Origin: Streptomyces niveus
Lineage (GTDB): Bacteria; Actinomycetota; Actinomycetes; Streptomycetales; Streptomycetaceae
Reading direction: 5' to 3'
DNA length: 64,000 bases
Assembly: GCF_002009175.1 (NCBI RefSeq)
Contig: NZ_CP018047.1
Location: 6,076,001-6,140,000 of the forward strand
Part shown: piece after piece, positions 28,930 to 40,910 of the stretch
How positions within the stretch are numbered: the stretch's first letter is position 1
How the letters are laid out: every line of letters starts with the position of its first letter
The notes under the pieces: generated by a model
The model's database searches: none
What the model was told of the DNA's origin: nothing
Seen by the model: only the letters and a program-made list of their open reading frames with translations
Made by a program: the position numbers and the translations under genes

Positions 28930-29226
28930 ATGAGCGTTGCGCTACAGGTGGTCTACATCGCGCTGGTGTGCTTCCTCATCGTGCTGATCTTCCGGCTGGT
29001 CATGGATTATGTCTTCCAATTCGCCCGCTCATGGCAGCCCGGCAAGGCGATGGTGGTCGTTCTGGAGGCCACCTACACTGTCACCGATCCACCGCTCAAG
29101 CTTCTGCGGCGGTTCATTCCGCCGCTGCGTCTCGGGGGCGTGGCACTCGACCTGTCCTTCTTCGTTCTGATGATCATCGTGTACATCCTCATCTCGGTCG
29201 TCAGCGGCCTTGCGAGGGCAATGTGA
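28930..29226 (+). CDS. YggT-family membrane protein (YlmG)
   Basis: 98 residues, ATG after GGGGAGAGGG. Two membrane segments (about residues 3-24 and 70-95) are joined by a loop with [25 protein letters not shown], the YggT family signature. These proteins associate with septum formation and membrane protein distribution, but have no known reaction. It sits between sepF and divIVA, as in most Gram-positives. Confidence 0.92.
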   Translation: MSVALQVVYIALVCFLIVLIFRLVMDYVFQFARSWQPGKAMVVVLEATYTVTDPPLKLLRRFIPPLRLGGVALDLSFFVLMIIVYILISVVSGLARAM

Positions 29227-29275
29227 ACGATACGGTCCTGCCGACTGCCGACGACTACGTAGAGGTGAAGAAGAG

Positions 29276-30454
29276 ATGCCGTTGACCCCCGAGGACGTGC
29301 GGAACAAGCAGTTCACGACCGTCCGCCTCCGAGAAGGCTACGACGAGGACGAGGTCGATGCCTTCCTAGACGAGGTCGAGGCCGAACTGACGCGCCTGCT
29401 TCGTGAGAACGAGGACCTGCGCGCCAAGCTGGCCGCCGCGACGCGTGCCGCCGCGCAGAACCAGCAGCAGCAACAGCAGCAAGGGATGCGCAAGCCTCCC
29501 GAGCAGCAGGAGCGGCCGGGTGCCCCTGTCCCCGCCGCCATATCAGGACCTCCCGTCCAGCAGCAGCAGCCCCCGCAGATGGGCCAGCCCCAGCTGCCCG
29601 GTGGGCCCCCGCAGCTTCCCGCCGGCCCCGGCGGACACGGCCCGGGTGGACACCCCGGCCACGGCCCCGGCCCGCAGGGTCAGCACGGTCCCGGTCCCAT
29701 GCAGGGCGGCCCCATGCAGGGCCAGATGCAGGGTGGTCCGATGCAGGGCCAGATGCAGCAGCAGATGCAGGGCGGACCCATGGGCGGACCGATGGGCGGC
29801 CCCATGGGGCACGGCCCGCAGCCCGGCCAGGGCGGACCCGGCGGCGACAGTGCCGCGCGTGTGCTCTCGCTCGCCCAGCAGACCGCCGACCAGGCGATCG
29901 CGGAGGCCCGTTCCGAGGCCAACAAGATCGTCGGCGAGGCGCGCAGCCGCGCCGAGGGTCTGGAGCGGGACGCCCGTGCGAAGGCGGACGCCCTTGAGCG
30001 GGACGCGCAGGAGAAGCACCGCGTGGCGATGGGCTCCCTGGAGTCCGCGCGCGCGACGCTGGAGCGCAAGGTCGAGGACCTGCGTGGCTTCGAGCGCGAG
30101 TACCGGACCCGGCTGAAGTCCTACCTGGAGAGCCAGCTGCGCCAGTTGGAGACCCAGGCCGACGACTCGCTGGCCCCGCCGCGTACGCCGGCCGCGGCCT
30201 CACTGCCGCCGTCGCCGTCCATGGCACCGGCCGGTGCGGGCGCGATGGGGCACACCATGGGCGGCAACCCGTCCATGGGCGGCGGGCACGGCCCGTCGTC
30301 GGGCGGACCGTCGTACGGGAACCAGCAGCAGATGTCCCCGGCGATGACCCAGCCGATGGCACCGGTCCGGCCGCAGGCGCCGCAGCCCATGCAGCCGATG
30401 CAGCAGGCTCCGTCGCCGATGCGAGGGTTCCTGATCGACGAGGACGACAACTGA
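29276..30454 (+). CDS. divIVA: Polar growth determinant DivIVA (Wag31-like)
   Basis: 392 residues. The chosen ATG gives [30 protein letters not shown], the conserved membrane-curvature-binding N-domain. A first coiled coil (about 30-65) is followed by a Gln/Pro/Gly/Met-rich insert (about 66-205) with repeated PMQGG and PMGG units. A long second coiled coil (about 210-300) leads to a Pro/Met/Gln-rich tail ending [10 protein letters not shown]. In Streptomyces this essential protein marks hyphal tips and directs wall growth. The frame is open upstream to 29210, but the homology and the GAGGTGAAG site fix this start. A strong terminator follows. Confidence 0.96.
   Translation: MPLTPEDVRNKQFTTVRLREGYDEDEVDAFLDEVEAELTRLLRENEDLRAKLAAATRAAAQNQQQQQQQGMRKPPEQQERPGAPVPAAISGPPVQQQQPPQMGQPQLPGGPPQLPAGPGGHGPGGHPGHGPGPQGQHGPGPMQGGPMQGQMQGGPMQGQMQQQMQGGPMGGPMGGPMGHGPQPGQGGPGGDSAARVLSLAQQTADQAIAEARSEANKIVGEARSRAEGLERDARAKADALERDAQEKHRVAMGSLESARATLERKVEDLRGFEREYRTRLKSYLESQLRQLETQADDSLAPPRTPAAASLPPSPSMAPAGAGAMGHTMGGNPSMGGGHGPSSGGPSYGNQQQMSPAMTQPMAPVRPQAPQPMQPMQQAPSPMRGFLIDEDDN
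29696..29810 (+). repeat. Met-Gln-Gly-Gly/Met-Gly-Gly coding repeat in divIVA
   Basis: Imperfect short repeats of ATGCAGGGCGGCCC and ATGGGCGGACC type, in frame, encode PMQGG, QMQGG and PMGG units. The near-identical DNA units make the tract prone to copy-number change. Confidence 0.8.
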
Positions 30455-30499
30455 CGGGCGCTGGGCGCGGGAGTCGCGCGCAGCCGTCGGCAGGCTGAA

Positions 30500-30540
30500 G
30501 GGCCGGGCCCGGGGATTTTTCCCCGGGCCCGGCCCTTTTT
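30500..30540 (+). terminator. Intrinsic terminator after divIVA
   Basis: Two 15-base arms (30500-30514 and 30521-30535) match exactly around ATTTTT and are followed by TTTTT. This is a textbook Rho-independent terminator 46 bases after the divIVA stop, and it ends the dcw transcript. Confidence 0.92.
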
Positions 30541-31085
30541 CGCTCGCGCGAGGCCGGATCCCCTCCCCGCCCCTTCCCGAAACCGGGGGCAGGACCCCCG
30601 GACCCCCTGCGGCCCTGACGGGCCGGGGTGTGGTTGTTCGCTGCTGCGCGGCGGCTGGGTGCGGGCCTCGGCCCTGGCGGGCCGGGCCTGTGTCTGATGG
30701 CCCCGGCTCTGCCGGGGCCGGTGCGGCTCTGGGGTGACCGTTTGCCGCTCGCGGTGGTTGGGCGTCGGCCCCGTCGGGGCTGGGCTGTGGTGGCCTCACG
30801 CCCGGTGCGGTGCGGTGCTTTGCCCCGTTCGGGCCCCGGGGCGGTTGAGTGCGGGGCCGGTACCTCGCCCCAGACCGGGGGCCGGACCCCCGGCGGTTCG
30901 CCGCTGCTCGGCGGCTGGGCGTGAGCCTTGGCCTGGCGGGCCGGGCCCGTGAACGTGCGCGTGGTCGCGGTCGGTTCCGGGCGCTGGGACGCGGTCACGC
31001 CATTGGGGGTCCGGGGGCCCTGCCCCCGGTTTCGGGAAGGGGCGGGGAGGGGGCCGCTCCGCGCAGCGGACCCCGCCCCCCGCCG
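30541..31085. other. Gene-free 545-base block between divIVA and ileS
   Basis: No frame here looks like a gene: the long frames on both strands are continuations from ileS-antisense or terminator DNA. The block is bounded by a 48-base inverted repeat (30560-30607 and 31005-31052) and carries an internal direct repeat of about 50 bases (30637-30688 and 30897-30947). The ileS stop follows at 31086. Confidence 0.7.
30560..31052. repeat. 493-base element with 48-base inverted terminal repeats
   Basis: The left arm (30560-30607) and right arm (31005-31052) are reverse complements with one mismatch in 48 (T versus C). Each arm itself is C/G-run rich with a central CGAAACCG-type core. Between them lies a roughly 80 percent direct repeat. 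No transposase, and no target duplication is visible at the ends. It resembles a small non-autonomous palindromic element or a pair of facing copies of a dispersed streptomycete repeat. Confidence 0.7.
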
Positions 31086-34232
<3,147 letters not shown>

Positions 34233-34241
34233 GGATTGAAA

Positions 34242-34500
34242 CTCCTCCAACGGATCTGCGGCGTCTCCGTCGGAGGGACGAGAGCCTCCGGCTCCCGCGG
34301 TACCACCCTCCTTGGCCCCGGGCGTCGCCGCCCTCGGCCCCCTCATTGGGGTCGCGCTGCCGGGTCTACGGCCCCGCGTACTGCCAGGGCTTTCTTCCGG
34401 CGGCTCCGGGGTGATGCTTCACTCCGCGCCCTGCCCCCGGGCTCGCACCGTCCCCGGGTCGCTCATGGCCGCTCTCGGAGCTACTCGTCCCCATCCACGC
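34242..34500 (-). promoter_or_regulatory. ileS T-box riboswitch (translational type)
   Basis: Read on the minus strand. The T-box core AGGGTGGTACCGCGGGAGCC (34309-34290) contains the TGGT that pairs with uncharged tRNA 3' ends. Upstream, GTGAAGCATCACCCC places ATC, an Ile codon, at 34415-34413 as the likely specifier. The leader starts near GGGGACGAGTAGC (about 34490). Downstream, CCTCC (around 34273) can pair with the ribosome site GGAGGAG (34248-34242), so uncharged tRNA-Ile should free translation rather than stop termination. No poly-T terminator is seen, consistent with actinobacterial ileS leaders. Confidence 0.88.
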
Positions 34501-34842
34501 CTCTCGCTGGGCCCAGTGTACGGGGCGGTGACAGGGGCGGCCGACCGCTTTTCCGGGGCCCGCCCGGGGCCCCGGAAAAGCGGCACGGGGCGGGAGCGCG
34601 GCCTGTGCGGCCCACGGCGCCGCCGCTGACCCGAATGGGTCCGGCGGGGCCCGCGGACTTCCCCGAGCCGCCCGTGGGGCGGATTACCCGGCGGGGAGCT
34701 GGGCACAACGGATGGAGGCTCGCCTTGTCACCGGCGGAGGCGGGTCTCACCGGCGGCGTGCCCCGTTGCCGCGTGGCTGGTGTCGATTTATCGTCCCAGC
34801 ACGACTCGCGTGCAAGATCACAAAATGTGAAGGGGCCGCGGC
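34501..34842. other. Intergenic region between the ileS leader and the DksA-like gene
   Basis: About 340 bases without a gene. It should contain the divergent promoters of ileS and the DksA-like gene. The main structure is a perfect 16-bp hairpin at 34545-34583. Confidence 0.6.
34545..34583. repeat. Perfect 16-bp inverted repeat
   Basis: CCGCTTTTCCGGGGCC (34545-34560) and its exact complement (34568-34583) flank CGCCCGG, whose ends can add one more pair. It lies upstream of both divergent genes, so a terminator role is not obvious. Confidence 0.8.
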
Positions 34843-35658
34843 ATGGTGGCGAAGAAGACCGCCGCGAAGAAGACAGCGGCCAAGAAGACGGCTGTGAAGA
34901 AGGCAACGGCCAAGAAGACAGCAACCAAGAAGGCGGCCGCCAAGAAGACGTCGGCGACCGAGGCACCGGAGCGACAGACACCGGCTACGCACGCACCGGA
35001 CGCGGAAAAGACCGCCGCGGCCGAGCCGGAGCACCAGGCACCTGCGAAGAAGACCGCGGCCGGGAAGACGGCGCCTCCTAAGAAGGTTGCCGCCAAGAAG
35101 GCCGCGAAAAGGGCCGCGTCCGCGGCCGAGGGGGCGGCCGAGGCCGCGGAACAGACGGGAGCCAAGACGGTGGCAGCGAAGAAGACAGCGAGTAAGCGGC
35201 CGACGGCGGCCACGGGCGGCACGGCGACCGCGGTGTCCCCGGCGCGTGGCACCACACCCCCCGGAGAGCTCGCCGTAAGGCCCGGCGAGGATCCCTGGAC
35301 GGAGGAGGAGGTCGCCGAGGCGCGGGCCGGTCTGGAGAGCGAGGCGGCCCGGCTGAACGCCGAGATCTCGTCGTCGGAGCAGGCGCTCGCCGGGCTGATG
35401 CGGGACTCCGGCGACGGCGCGGGCGACGACGACGCCGACACCGGCACCAAGAACATCACGCGGGAGCACGAGATGTCCCTCGCGGCGAACGCGCGCGAGA
35501 TGGTCGAGCAGACGGAACGGGCGCTGCTGCGCCTCGACGCCGGTACGTACGGCCTCTGCGAGGTCTGCGGCAAGCCGATCGGCAAGGCCAGAATGCAGGC
35601 GTTCCCGCGGGCCACGCTGTGTGTCGAGGACAAGCAGAAGCAGGAAAGGCGCGGCTGA
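34843..35658 (+). CDS. DksA/TraR-type zinc-finger protein with histone-like Lys/Ala tail
   Basis: 271 residues, ATG after GAAGGGG. The first 45 residues are repeated AKKTAAKKT units as in histone H1-like and HupS proteins, and more Lys/Ala stretches run to about residue 130. The C-terminal 130 residues are DksA/TraR-like: an acidic coiled coil (EEEVAEARAGLESEAARLNAE), then LDAGTYGLCEVCGKPIGKAR and ATLC. Three zinc-type Cys remain (239, 242, 260); Asp263 stands where the fourth usually is. It probably binds DNA and perhaps RNA polymerase. No function is proven from sequence. Confidence 0.85.
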   Translation: MVAKKTAAKKTAAKKTAVKKATAKKTATKKAAAKKTSATEAPERQTPATHAPDAEKTAAAEPEHQAPAKKTAAGKTAPPKKVAAKKAAKRAASAAEGAAEAAEQTGAKTVAAKKTASKRPTAATGGTATAVSPARGTTPPGELAVRPGEDPWTEEEVAEARAGLESEAARLNAEISSSEQALAGLMRDSGDGAGDDDADTGTKNITREHEMSLAANAREMVEQTERALLRLDAGTYGLCEVCGKPIGKARMQAFPRATLCVEDKQKQERRG

Positions 35659-35716
35659 GACCGTACGCGTGTGCCGTACCCTCGACGCTAATCGGGATCT
35701 AACTTGAGGGACTCAC

Positions 35717-36277
35717 GTGGCAGAGGCGGAGCGCGTCATCGGAACGCCGGATGTTGACGACGAAGGCGCGGCTCCCGCCGAGCCGGTCCGGGGAAGGCGC
35801 AAGATCGTCGCGCTCTTCTCCGTGGCACTGGTGGCCTACCTGCTCGACCTCGGCAGCAAGATGCTCGTGGTGGCGAAGCTGGAGCACCACGAGCCCATCG
35901 AGGTCATCGGCGATCTGCTGAAGTTCGAGGCGGTGCGCAACGCGGGCGCGGCCTTCGGCATCGGCGAGGCGTACACCGTCTTCTTCACGTTCGTCGCGGC
36001 GACCGTGATCGTGGTGATCGCGCGACTGGCCCGCAAGCTCTACAGCGGGCCGTGGGCGTTCGCGCTCGGTCTGCTGCTCGGCGGGGCGCTCGGTAATCTC
36101 ACCGACCGGATCTTCCGCGAGCCGGGGGTGTTCAAGGGCGCCGTCGTGGACTTCATCGCGCCTGCGAACTTCGCGGTGTTCAATCTCGCCGACTCCGCGA
36201 TCGTCTGCGGCGGTTTCCTGATCGTGATCCTGTCCTTCCGCGGTCTCGACCCCGACGGGACGGTCCACCGCGACTGA
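35717..36277 (+). CDS. lspA: Lipoprotein signal peptidase (signal peptidase II)
   Basis: 186 residues, GTG start after TTGAGGGA. Cleaves the signal peptide of diacylglyceryl-modified prolipoproteins within the membrane. Four membrane segments follow a 28-residue cytoplasmic stretch. The aspartyl-protease pair is Asp145 (GAVVDFI) and Asp159 (FNLADSAIV). [11 protein letters not shown] and GNLTDRIFR are the other family motifs. It lies 58 bases after the DksA-like gene. Confidence 0.96.
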   Translation: MAEAERVIGTPDVDDEGAAPAEPVRGRRKIVALFSVALVAYLLDLGSKMLVVAKLEHHEPIEVIGDLLKFEAVRNAGAAFGIGEAYTVFFTFVAATVIVVIARLARKLYSGPWAFALGLLLGGALGNLTDRIFREPGVFKGAVVDFIAPANFAVFNLADSAIVCGGFLIVILSFRGLDPDGTVHRD

Positions 36278-36380
36278 GCGGCCTCCGCGGGTCGTCACGT
36301 AGGCGGTCACGTGATCCGTCACGGGCCCGTGCCCGCTGTCCGTGGGCGGTCAAGCCGTGCGGGCAAGGCATACTCGACGG

Positions 36381-37325
36381 GTGAGCACCGTTCCCGATAT
36401 CCGCACCCTGCCCGTTCCCGATGGCCTCGAGGGTGAGCGCGTCGACGCCGCCATCGCCCGCATGTTCGGGTTTTCCCGTACGAAGGCGGCCGAGCTGGCC
36501 GCCGCCGGGAAGGTGCAGGTCGACGGGGCTGTGGTCGCCAAGTCCGAACGGGTCCGAGGCGGTGCCTGGCTGGAAGTGGAGATGCCCGAGCCCGCCGCCC
36601 CGGTGCGGGTCGTGGCCGAGCCGGTCGAGGGCATGGAGATCGTGTACGACGACGACGACATCGTCGTGGTCGTCAAGCCGGTCGGTGTGGCCGCGCACCC
36701 GAGTCCCGGCTGGACGGGTACGACCGTCATCGGCGGTCTGGCCGCCGCCGGTTACCGCGTCTCGACCTCCGGCGCCGCCGAGCGGCAGGGCGTCGTGCAC
36801 CGGCTGGACGTCGGCACGTCCGGGCTGATGGCCGTGGCCAAGTCGGAGCGCGCCTACACCTCGCTCAAGGCGCAGTTCAAGGAACGGGTCGTCGACAAGC
36901 GCTACCACGCGCTGGTGCAGGGACATCCGGACCCGATGAGCGGCACCATCGACGCCCCCATCGGGCGGCACCCGAACCACGACTACAAGTTCGCCGTGAC
37001 CGCCGAGGGCAAGCCGTCGGTCACGCACTACGACCTGATCGAGGCCTTCCGCTCCGCCTCGCTGCTGGACATCAAGCTGGAGACGGGCCGTACGCACCAG
37101 ATCCGGGTGCACATGGCCGCCCACCGCCACCCCTGCGTCGGTGACCTGACGTACGGCGCCGACCCGACGCTGGCGAAGCGGCTGGGGCTGACCCGCCAGT
37201 GGCTGCACGCGATGAAGCTGGGCTTCGAGCACCCGTCGGACGGCCGGTGGGTGGAGTTCGAGAGCACGTATCCGGAAGACCTCCAGAGCGCGCTGGACAA
37301 GGTACGGGCCGAGAGCAACGCGTGA
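36381..37325 (+). CDS. rluD: RluA/RluD-family 23S rRNA pseudouridine synthase
   Basis: 314 residues from the GTG at 36381. An S4 RNA-binding domain (about 18-65) precedes the synthase domain. The catalytic Asp143 is in [13 protein letters not shown], the motif common to RluA-type enzymes. [24 protein letters not shown] closes the active site. It is most like RluD, which acts on helix 69 of 23S rRNA, and lies beside lspA as in many bacteria. CATACT (36369-36374) six bases before the GTG suggests a leaderless transcript. Its stop overlaps the next gene. Confidence 0.9.
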   Translation: MSTVPDIRTLPVPDGLEGERVDAAIARMFGFSRTKAAELAAAGKVQVDGAVVAKSERVRGGAWLEVEMPEPAAPVRVVAEPVEGMEIVYDDDDIVVVVKPVGVAAHPSPGWTGTTVIGGLAAAGYRVSTSGAAERQGVVHRLDVGTSGLMAVAKSERAYTSLKAQFKERVVDKRYHALVQGHPDPMSGTIDAPIGRHPNHDYKFAVTAEGKPSVTHYDLIEAFRSASLLDIKLETGRTHQIRVHMAAHRHPCVGDLTYGADPTLAKRLGLTRQWLHAMKLGFEHPSDGRWVEFESTYPEDLQSALDKVRAESNA

Positions 37326-37846
37326 GCGCGGGGGAGACCCGGGCCGGTCTGCCGATCGGCGCGGCCGGCGGCGCGGCGTCGTACGAGATCCGGTCCGCCG
37401 CGGGCGCGGCCGACCGTGAGGCGTGCTTCGCGGTCCGCCGGCGGGTGTTCGTCGTGGAGCAACACGTCCCCGAGGACCTCGAGTTCGACTCCCACGACGC
37501 CCTGGACGCCGCCGCCGCGCATGTGCTCGCGGTGCGCGGCGACGGGCTGCCGCTCGGTACGTCGAGGCTGCTGTACGGCCCGGAGGCGGCCGACCGGACC
37601 GGCGGTGACCTCACGGTCGGCTCGCTGGGCCGGCTCGCGGTGGCCGAGGAGGCGCGCGGCCTCGGGATCGGCGCCGCGCTGGTGCGGGCCGTGGAGGACC
37701 TGGCGCGGGAGCGCGGTCTGCTGACGGTGGAACTGCACGCGCAGACGCGGGCGCTGGGGTTCTACGGGCGGCTGGGTTACGAGGCGTACGGCGTGGAGTA
37801 CGAGTCCGTGGGGATTCCGCACCGGGGTATGCGGCGCGTGCTGTAG
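37322..37846 (+). CDS. GNAT-family N-acetyltransferase
   Basis: 174 residues, GTG overlapping the rluD stop (GTGA). Acetyl-CoA site: [19 protein letters not shown], with the R-G-L-G-I-G pyrophosphate loop. The N-terminal [21 protein letters not shown] resembles ElaA/YjcF-type acetyltransferases. [19 protein letters not shown] is the usual C-terminal motif. The substrate is unknown. It is co-transcribed with rluD. Confidence 0.9.
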   Translation: MSAGETRAGLPIGAAGGAASYEIRSAAGAADREACFAVRRRVFVVEQHVPEDLEFDSHDALDAAAAHVLAVRGDGLPLGTSRLLYGPEAADRTGGDLTVGSLGRLAVAEEARGLGIGAALVRAVEDLARERGLLTVELHAQTRALGFYGRLGYEAYGVEYESVGIPHRGMRRVL

Positions 37847-37931
37847 CGGGCCGCGTGGTGGTCGACGCAGGCGGTGGCACGGGGGGTTCAGGGGCAACCG
37901 GGTGATCCCGGGTGTCCCTCGCGGGTCAATC

Positions 37932-37983
37932 GTTAGGAAACTTTCCCAACACTCTTGACGGTGATTGGAAACAACCTTAACTT
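37932..37983 (+). promoter_or_regulatory. Candidate promoter and operator of the cellulase gene
   Basis: A 19-base near-palindrome, GTTAGGAAA-C-TTTCCCAAC (37932-37950, one mismatch), lies just upstream of TTGACG (37955-37960). TAACTT (37978-37983) follows 17 bases later as a -10-like box. The local A/T richness stands out. It does not match the CebR box TGGGAGCGCTCCCA known for cellulase genes, so another repressor or activator is implied. Confidence 0.55.
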
Positions 37984-38055
37984 TCACTCACTTGCTGTCA
38001 TGCCTCTGACAGTCGATCTCCCGTACCGGACCCCACCCGAAGGGAGCACCACCCC

Positions 38056-39153
38056 ATGCCCCAGCACCCCACCTCCCACCCGCCTCGCGCCCCCCACCCC
38101 CGAGTCCGGCGCGGTCGGCGCGGCCGCAAGGCACTCCTCACCGTCTCCGCGCTCGGTATCGTCACCGCCATGCTGTCCCCGATGAGAGCGGGCGCCGCCA
38201 CCGCTCCCACCGGCACCACGGCACCCGCCGGCGTCGCCTCCCCCATCAGCGAGAACGGCCAGCTCAAGGTCTGCGGCACCCGCCTCTGCAACAGCCAGGG
38301 CCAGGCCGTCCAACTGCGCGGCATGAGCACGCACGGCACCCAGTGGTACTCCCAGTGCGTCACCGACGGCTCGCTCGACGTCCTCGCCAACGAGTGGCGG
38401 GCCGATGTGCTGCGCGTCTCCACATACGTCCAGGAGGGCGGCTACGAGACCGACCCGCAGCGCTTCACCGCCCTCGCCCAGAAGTTCGTGGACGGCGCGC
38501 ACAGGCGCGGCATGTACGCGGTGATCGACTGGCACATGCTCAGCCCCGGCGACCCCAACTTCAACCTCGAACGCGCCAAGACCTTCTTCACCGCCATGGC
38601 GAAGAAGTACAAGGACAGCCCCGGTGTCCTCTACGAGATCGCCAACGAGCCGTCCGACGTGAGCTGGGCGACCGTCAAGTCGTACGCCGAGAAGATCATC
38701 CCCGTCATCCGGGCCCAGGACCCGGACGCCGTCGTCCTCGTCGGCACCCGCGCCTGGTCCTCCTTCGGCGTCTCCGACGGCGCCGACGAGAAGGAGGTCG
38801 TGAACAACCCCGTCAACGCCTCCAACATCATGTACACGTTCCACTTCTACGCGGCGTCCCACCGCGACGAGTACCTGGCCGCGCTCGACCGGGCCTCGGA
38901 CCGACTGCCCGTCTTCGTCACCGAGTTCGGCACCCAGAACTACGCGGGCGAGGGCGCCAACGACTTCGGCCAGTCACAGCGCTTCCTCGACCTGATGAAG
39001 CGGAAGAACATCTCCTGGACCAACTGGAACTACTCCGACGACCACCGCTCCGGAGCGGTCTTCAAGGAGGGTTCCTGCAACGCCGGCAAGTGGTCGGGCA
39101 CCGGCGTCCTCAAGGAGGCCGGAGTCTGGATCCGGGACCGGATCCGCGAGTAG
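38056..39153 (+). CDS. Secreted glycoside hydrolase family 5 endoglucanase (cellulase)
   Basis: 365 residues. The first 48 are an export signal: a long Arg-rich start (RRGRRGRK), a hydrophobic core and AGA-A at the likely cleavage site. The GH5 barrel follows after a short Thr/Pro linker. The acid/base Glu198 is in YEIANEPSD and the nucleophile Glu290 in FVTEFGTQN. RADVLRVSTYV and YAVIDWHML are also family features. There is no carbohydrate-binding module. It should cut internal beta-1,4 links of cellulose outside the cell. A likely terminator follows at 39183. Confidence 0.93.
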   Translation: MPQHPTSHPPRAPHPRVRRGRRGRKALLTVSALGIVTAMLSPMRAGAATAPTGTTAPAGVASPISENGQLKVCGTRLCNSQGQAVQLRGMSTHGTQWYSQCVTDGSLDVLANEWRADVLRVSTYVQEGGYETDPQRFTALAQKFVDGAHRRGMYAVIDWHMLSPGDPNFNLERAKTFFTAMAKKYKDSPGVLYEIANEPSDVSWATVKSYAEKIIPVIRAQDPDAVVLVGTRAWSSFGVSDGADEKEVVNNPVNASNIMYTFHFYAASHRDEYLAALDRASDRLPVFVTEFGTQNYAGEGANDFGQSQRFLDLMKRKNISWTNWNYSDDHRSGAVFKEGSCNAGKWSGTGVLKEAGVWIRDRIRE

Positions 39154-39182
39154 CGGTCACGGGCGGCGCACCGCCGAAACGT

Positions 39183-39214
39183 CTCCTCGCGGTCCGGAAG
39201 CGGGCCGCGAGGAG
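39183..39214 (+). terminator. Hairpin after the cellulase gene
   Basis: CTCCTCGCGGTCC (39183-39195) pairs with 39202-39214 through 13 positions, one of them a G-U pair, around GGAAGC. It begins 30 bases after the cellulase stop. Confidence 0.7.
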
Positions 39215-39299
39215 CAGCGCCTCGGCGGGATTCACGGGCGCGCGTGGCAGGGTTGAGAAGCCTTGATCGTCAGGGCTCACGACTCTCGGAGGGCGCACC

Positions 39300-40886
39300 G
39301 TGGCCCAATTGGCGCTGCTGCTCGTGCTGTTGCTGGGCGCCGTCGTGACGGTGCCGCTCGGGGAGCGGCTCAATCTGCCGTCGCCGGTGCTGATGACCCT
39401 CCTCGGGATCGTCCTGGCGCTGCTGCCCTTCGTGCCGAACGTCGAAGTGCCACCGGACCTCATCCTGCCGCTGGTGCTGCCGCCGCTGCTGTACGCGGCC
39501 GTACAGCGCACCTCCTGGCGGCAGTTCACCGCCAATCTGCGGCCCATCTTCCTGCTCGCGGTGGCGCTGGTCTTCGTCACGATGGCGGCGGTGGCGACCG
39601 TGGCCAACTCCGTCGTTCCCGGGCTGCCGCTCGCCGCCGCGTTCGTACTCGGCGCCCTCGTCGCGCCGCCCGACCCGGTCGCCGCGACCGCCGTCGCCGG
39701 ATCCCTGGGACTGCCCCGGCGGCTCGTCTCCATCCTGGAGGGCGAGGGCCTGTTCAACGACGTCACGGCGATCGTGCTCTACCACGTGGCCATCGCCGCC
39801 GTGGTCAGCGGCACCTTCTCCTGGCCGCGCGCGGCCGGGACTCTGGTGCTCTCCGCCGTCGTCGCGGTCGTCGTCGGCGTCGTCCTCGGCTGGCTCTCCA
39901 ACAAACTCATGGCGCTGCTCGGCGACGCGCCCCTCCAGGTCGGCCTGACCCTGCTGGTGCCGTTCGTCAGCTACGTACTCGCCGAGGAGATGCACGGCTC
40001 CGGCGTCCTCGCCGTACTGACCACCGCGCTCTTCCTGGCCGAGCACTCGGCGGACGCGGACGACGTGATGGGGCGGCTCGCCGGGAACACCTTCTGGGAG
40101 GTCGTCGACTTCCTCGTCACGGGCATCGCCTTCGGTCTCATCGGGCTCGAACTCCACAACGCCTTCGGCACCGCGGACGGTCATCTCGGGGAGACGCTCG
40201 GCTGGTCGGCGGTCGTCGTCGGGGTCGTCGTCGGCGTACGGCTGCTGTGGCTGCTCCCCGCGGTCTGGGTCACCAAACGGCTGCACAAACTCCGGGACTA
40301 CGACGAGGAGATCCCGGTCAGCTGGCGGGAGACCGTCATCATGTGGTGGGCCGGGATGCGCGGCGTCGCCTCGGTCGCGCTGGCGCTGGCCATCCCGCTG
40401 AAGACCGATGACGGGACGCCCTTCCCCGGCCGTGAGGAGATCATCTTCATCGCCTTCGCCGTCATCATGACGACGCTCGTCTTCCAGGGACTCACCCTGC
40501 CGTGGCTGGTGAAACGTCTCGGTGTGAGCGCCGACATCGACGCCGAGCGCGGTTTCGAGCACGAACTGGCCGTACGCGCCGCCAGGGCCGCCAAGCGCCG
40601 CCTCAAGGAGATCGAAGAGGTCGAGGAACTGCCCGAGGAGCTGAGCGAACGTCTGGCGCGCGGGGCGTTCGACATCGGCGCGAGGATCAGCCCGGACGTG
40701 GTCGACGACGAGCGGCGCGACTGGTTCGCCAAGCGCAGCCAACGGGTCAAGACCCTCCAGCGGATCCAGCGCGAGATGATGTCGGCGGCCCGGCACGAGG
40801 TCCTGTCGGCGCGCAGGGAGCCGAACGCGAACCCGGAAGTGGTGGACAGGGTGCTCAGATACCTGGACGTGCACAGCATGCGCTGA
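39300..40886 (+). CDS. Na+/H+ antiporter (CPA1/NhaP-type)
   Basis: 528 residues, GTG start after GGAGGGC. About 12-13 membrane segments fill the first 400 residues. Family motifs are GALVAPPDPVAATAVAGSLGLPRRL and the GEGLFNDVTAIVLY stretch with its conserved acidic residues. MWWAGMRGVASVALALAIPL comes near the end of the membrane domain. A charged cytoplasmic tail of about 110 residues follows. It should exchange Na+ or K+ for protons. Confidence 0.93.
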   Translation: MAQLALLLVLLLGAVVTVPLGERLNLPSPVLMTLLGIVLALLPFVPNVEVPPDLILPLVLPPLLYAAVQRTSWRQFTANLRPIFLLAVALVFVTMAAVATVANSVVPGLPLAAAFVLGALVAPPDPVAATAVAGSLGLPRRLVSILEGEGLFNDVTAIVLYHVAIAAVVSGTFSWPRAAGTLVLSAVVAVVVGVVLGWLSNKLMALLGDAPLQVGLTLLVPFVSYVLAEEMHGSGVLAVLTTALFLAEHSADADDVMGRLAGNTFWEVVDFLVTGIAFGLIGLELHNAFGTADGHLGETLGWSAVVVGVVVGVRLLWLLPAVWVTKRLHKLRDYDEEIPVSWRETVIMWWAGMRGVASVALALAIPLKTDDGTPFPGREEIIFIAFAVIMTTLVFQGLTLPWLVKRLGVSADIDAERGFEHELAVRAARAAKRRLKEIEEVEELPEELSERLARGAFDIGARISPDVVDDERRDWFAKRSQRVKTLQRIQREMMSAARHEVLSARREPNANPEVVDRVLRYLDVHSMR

Positions 40887-40910
40887 GGCGGGCTCCGCTC
40901 GGCGGCGGTG

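Noticed and set aside
30560..31052. A complete insertion sequence
   Set aside because: The inverted ends are suggestive, but there is no transposase frame between them and no target duplication, so it is reported only as a repeat element.
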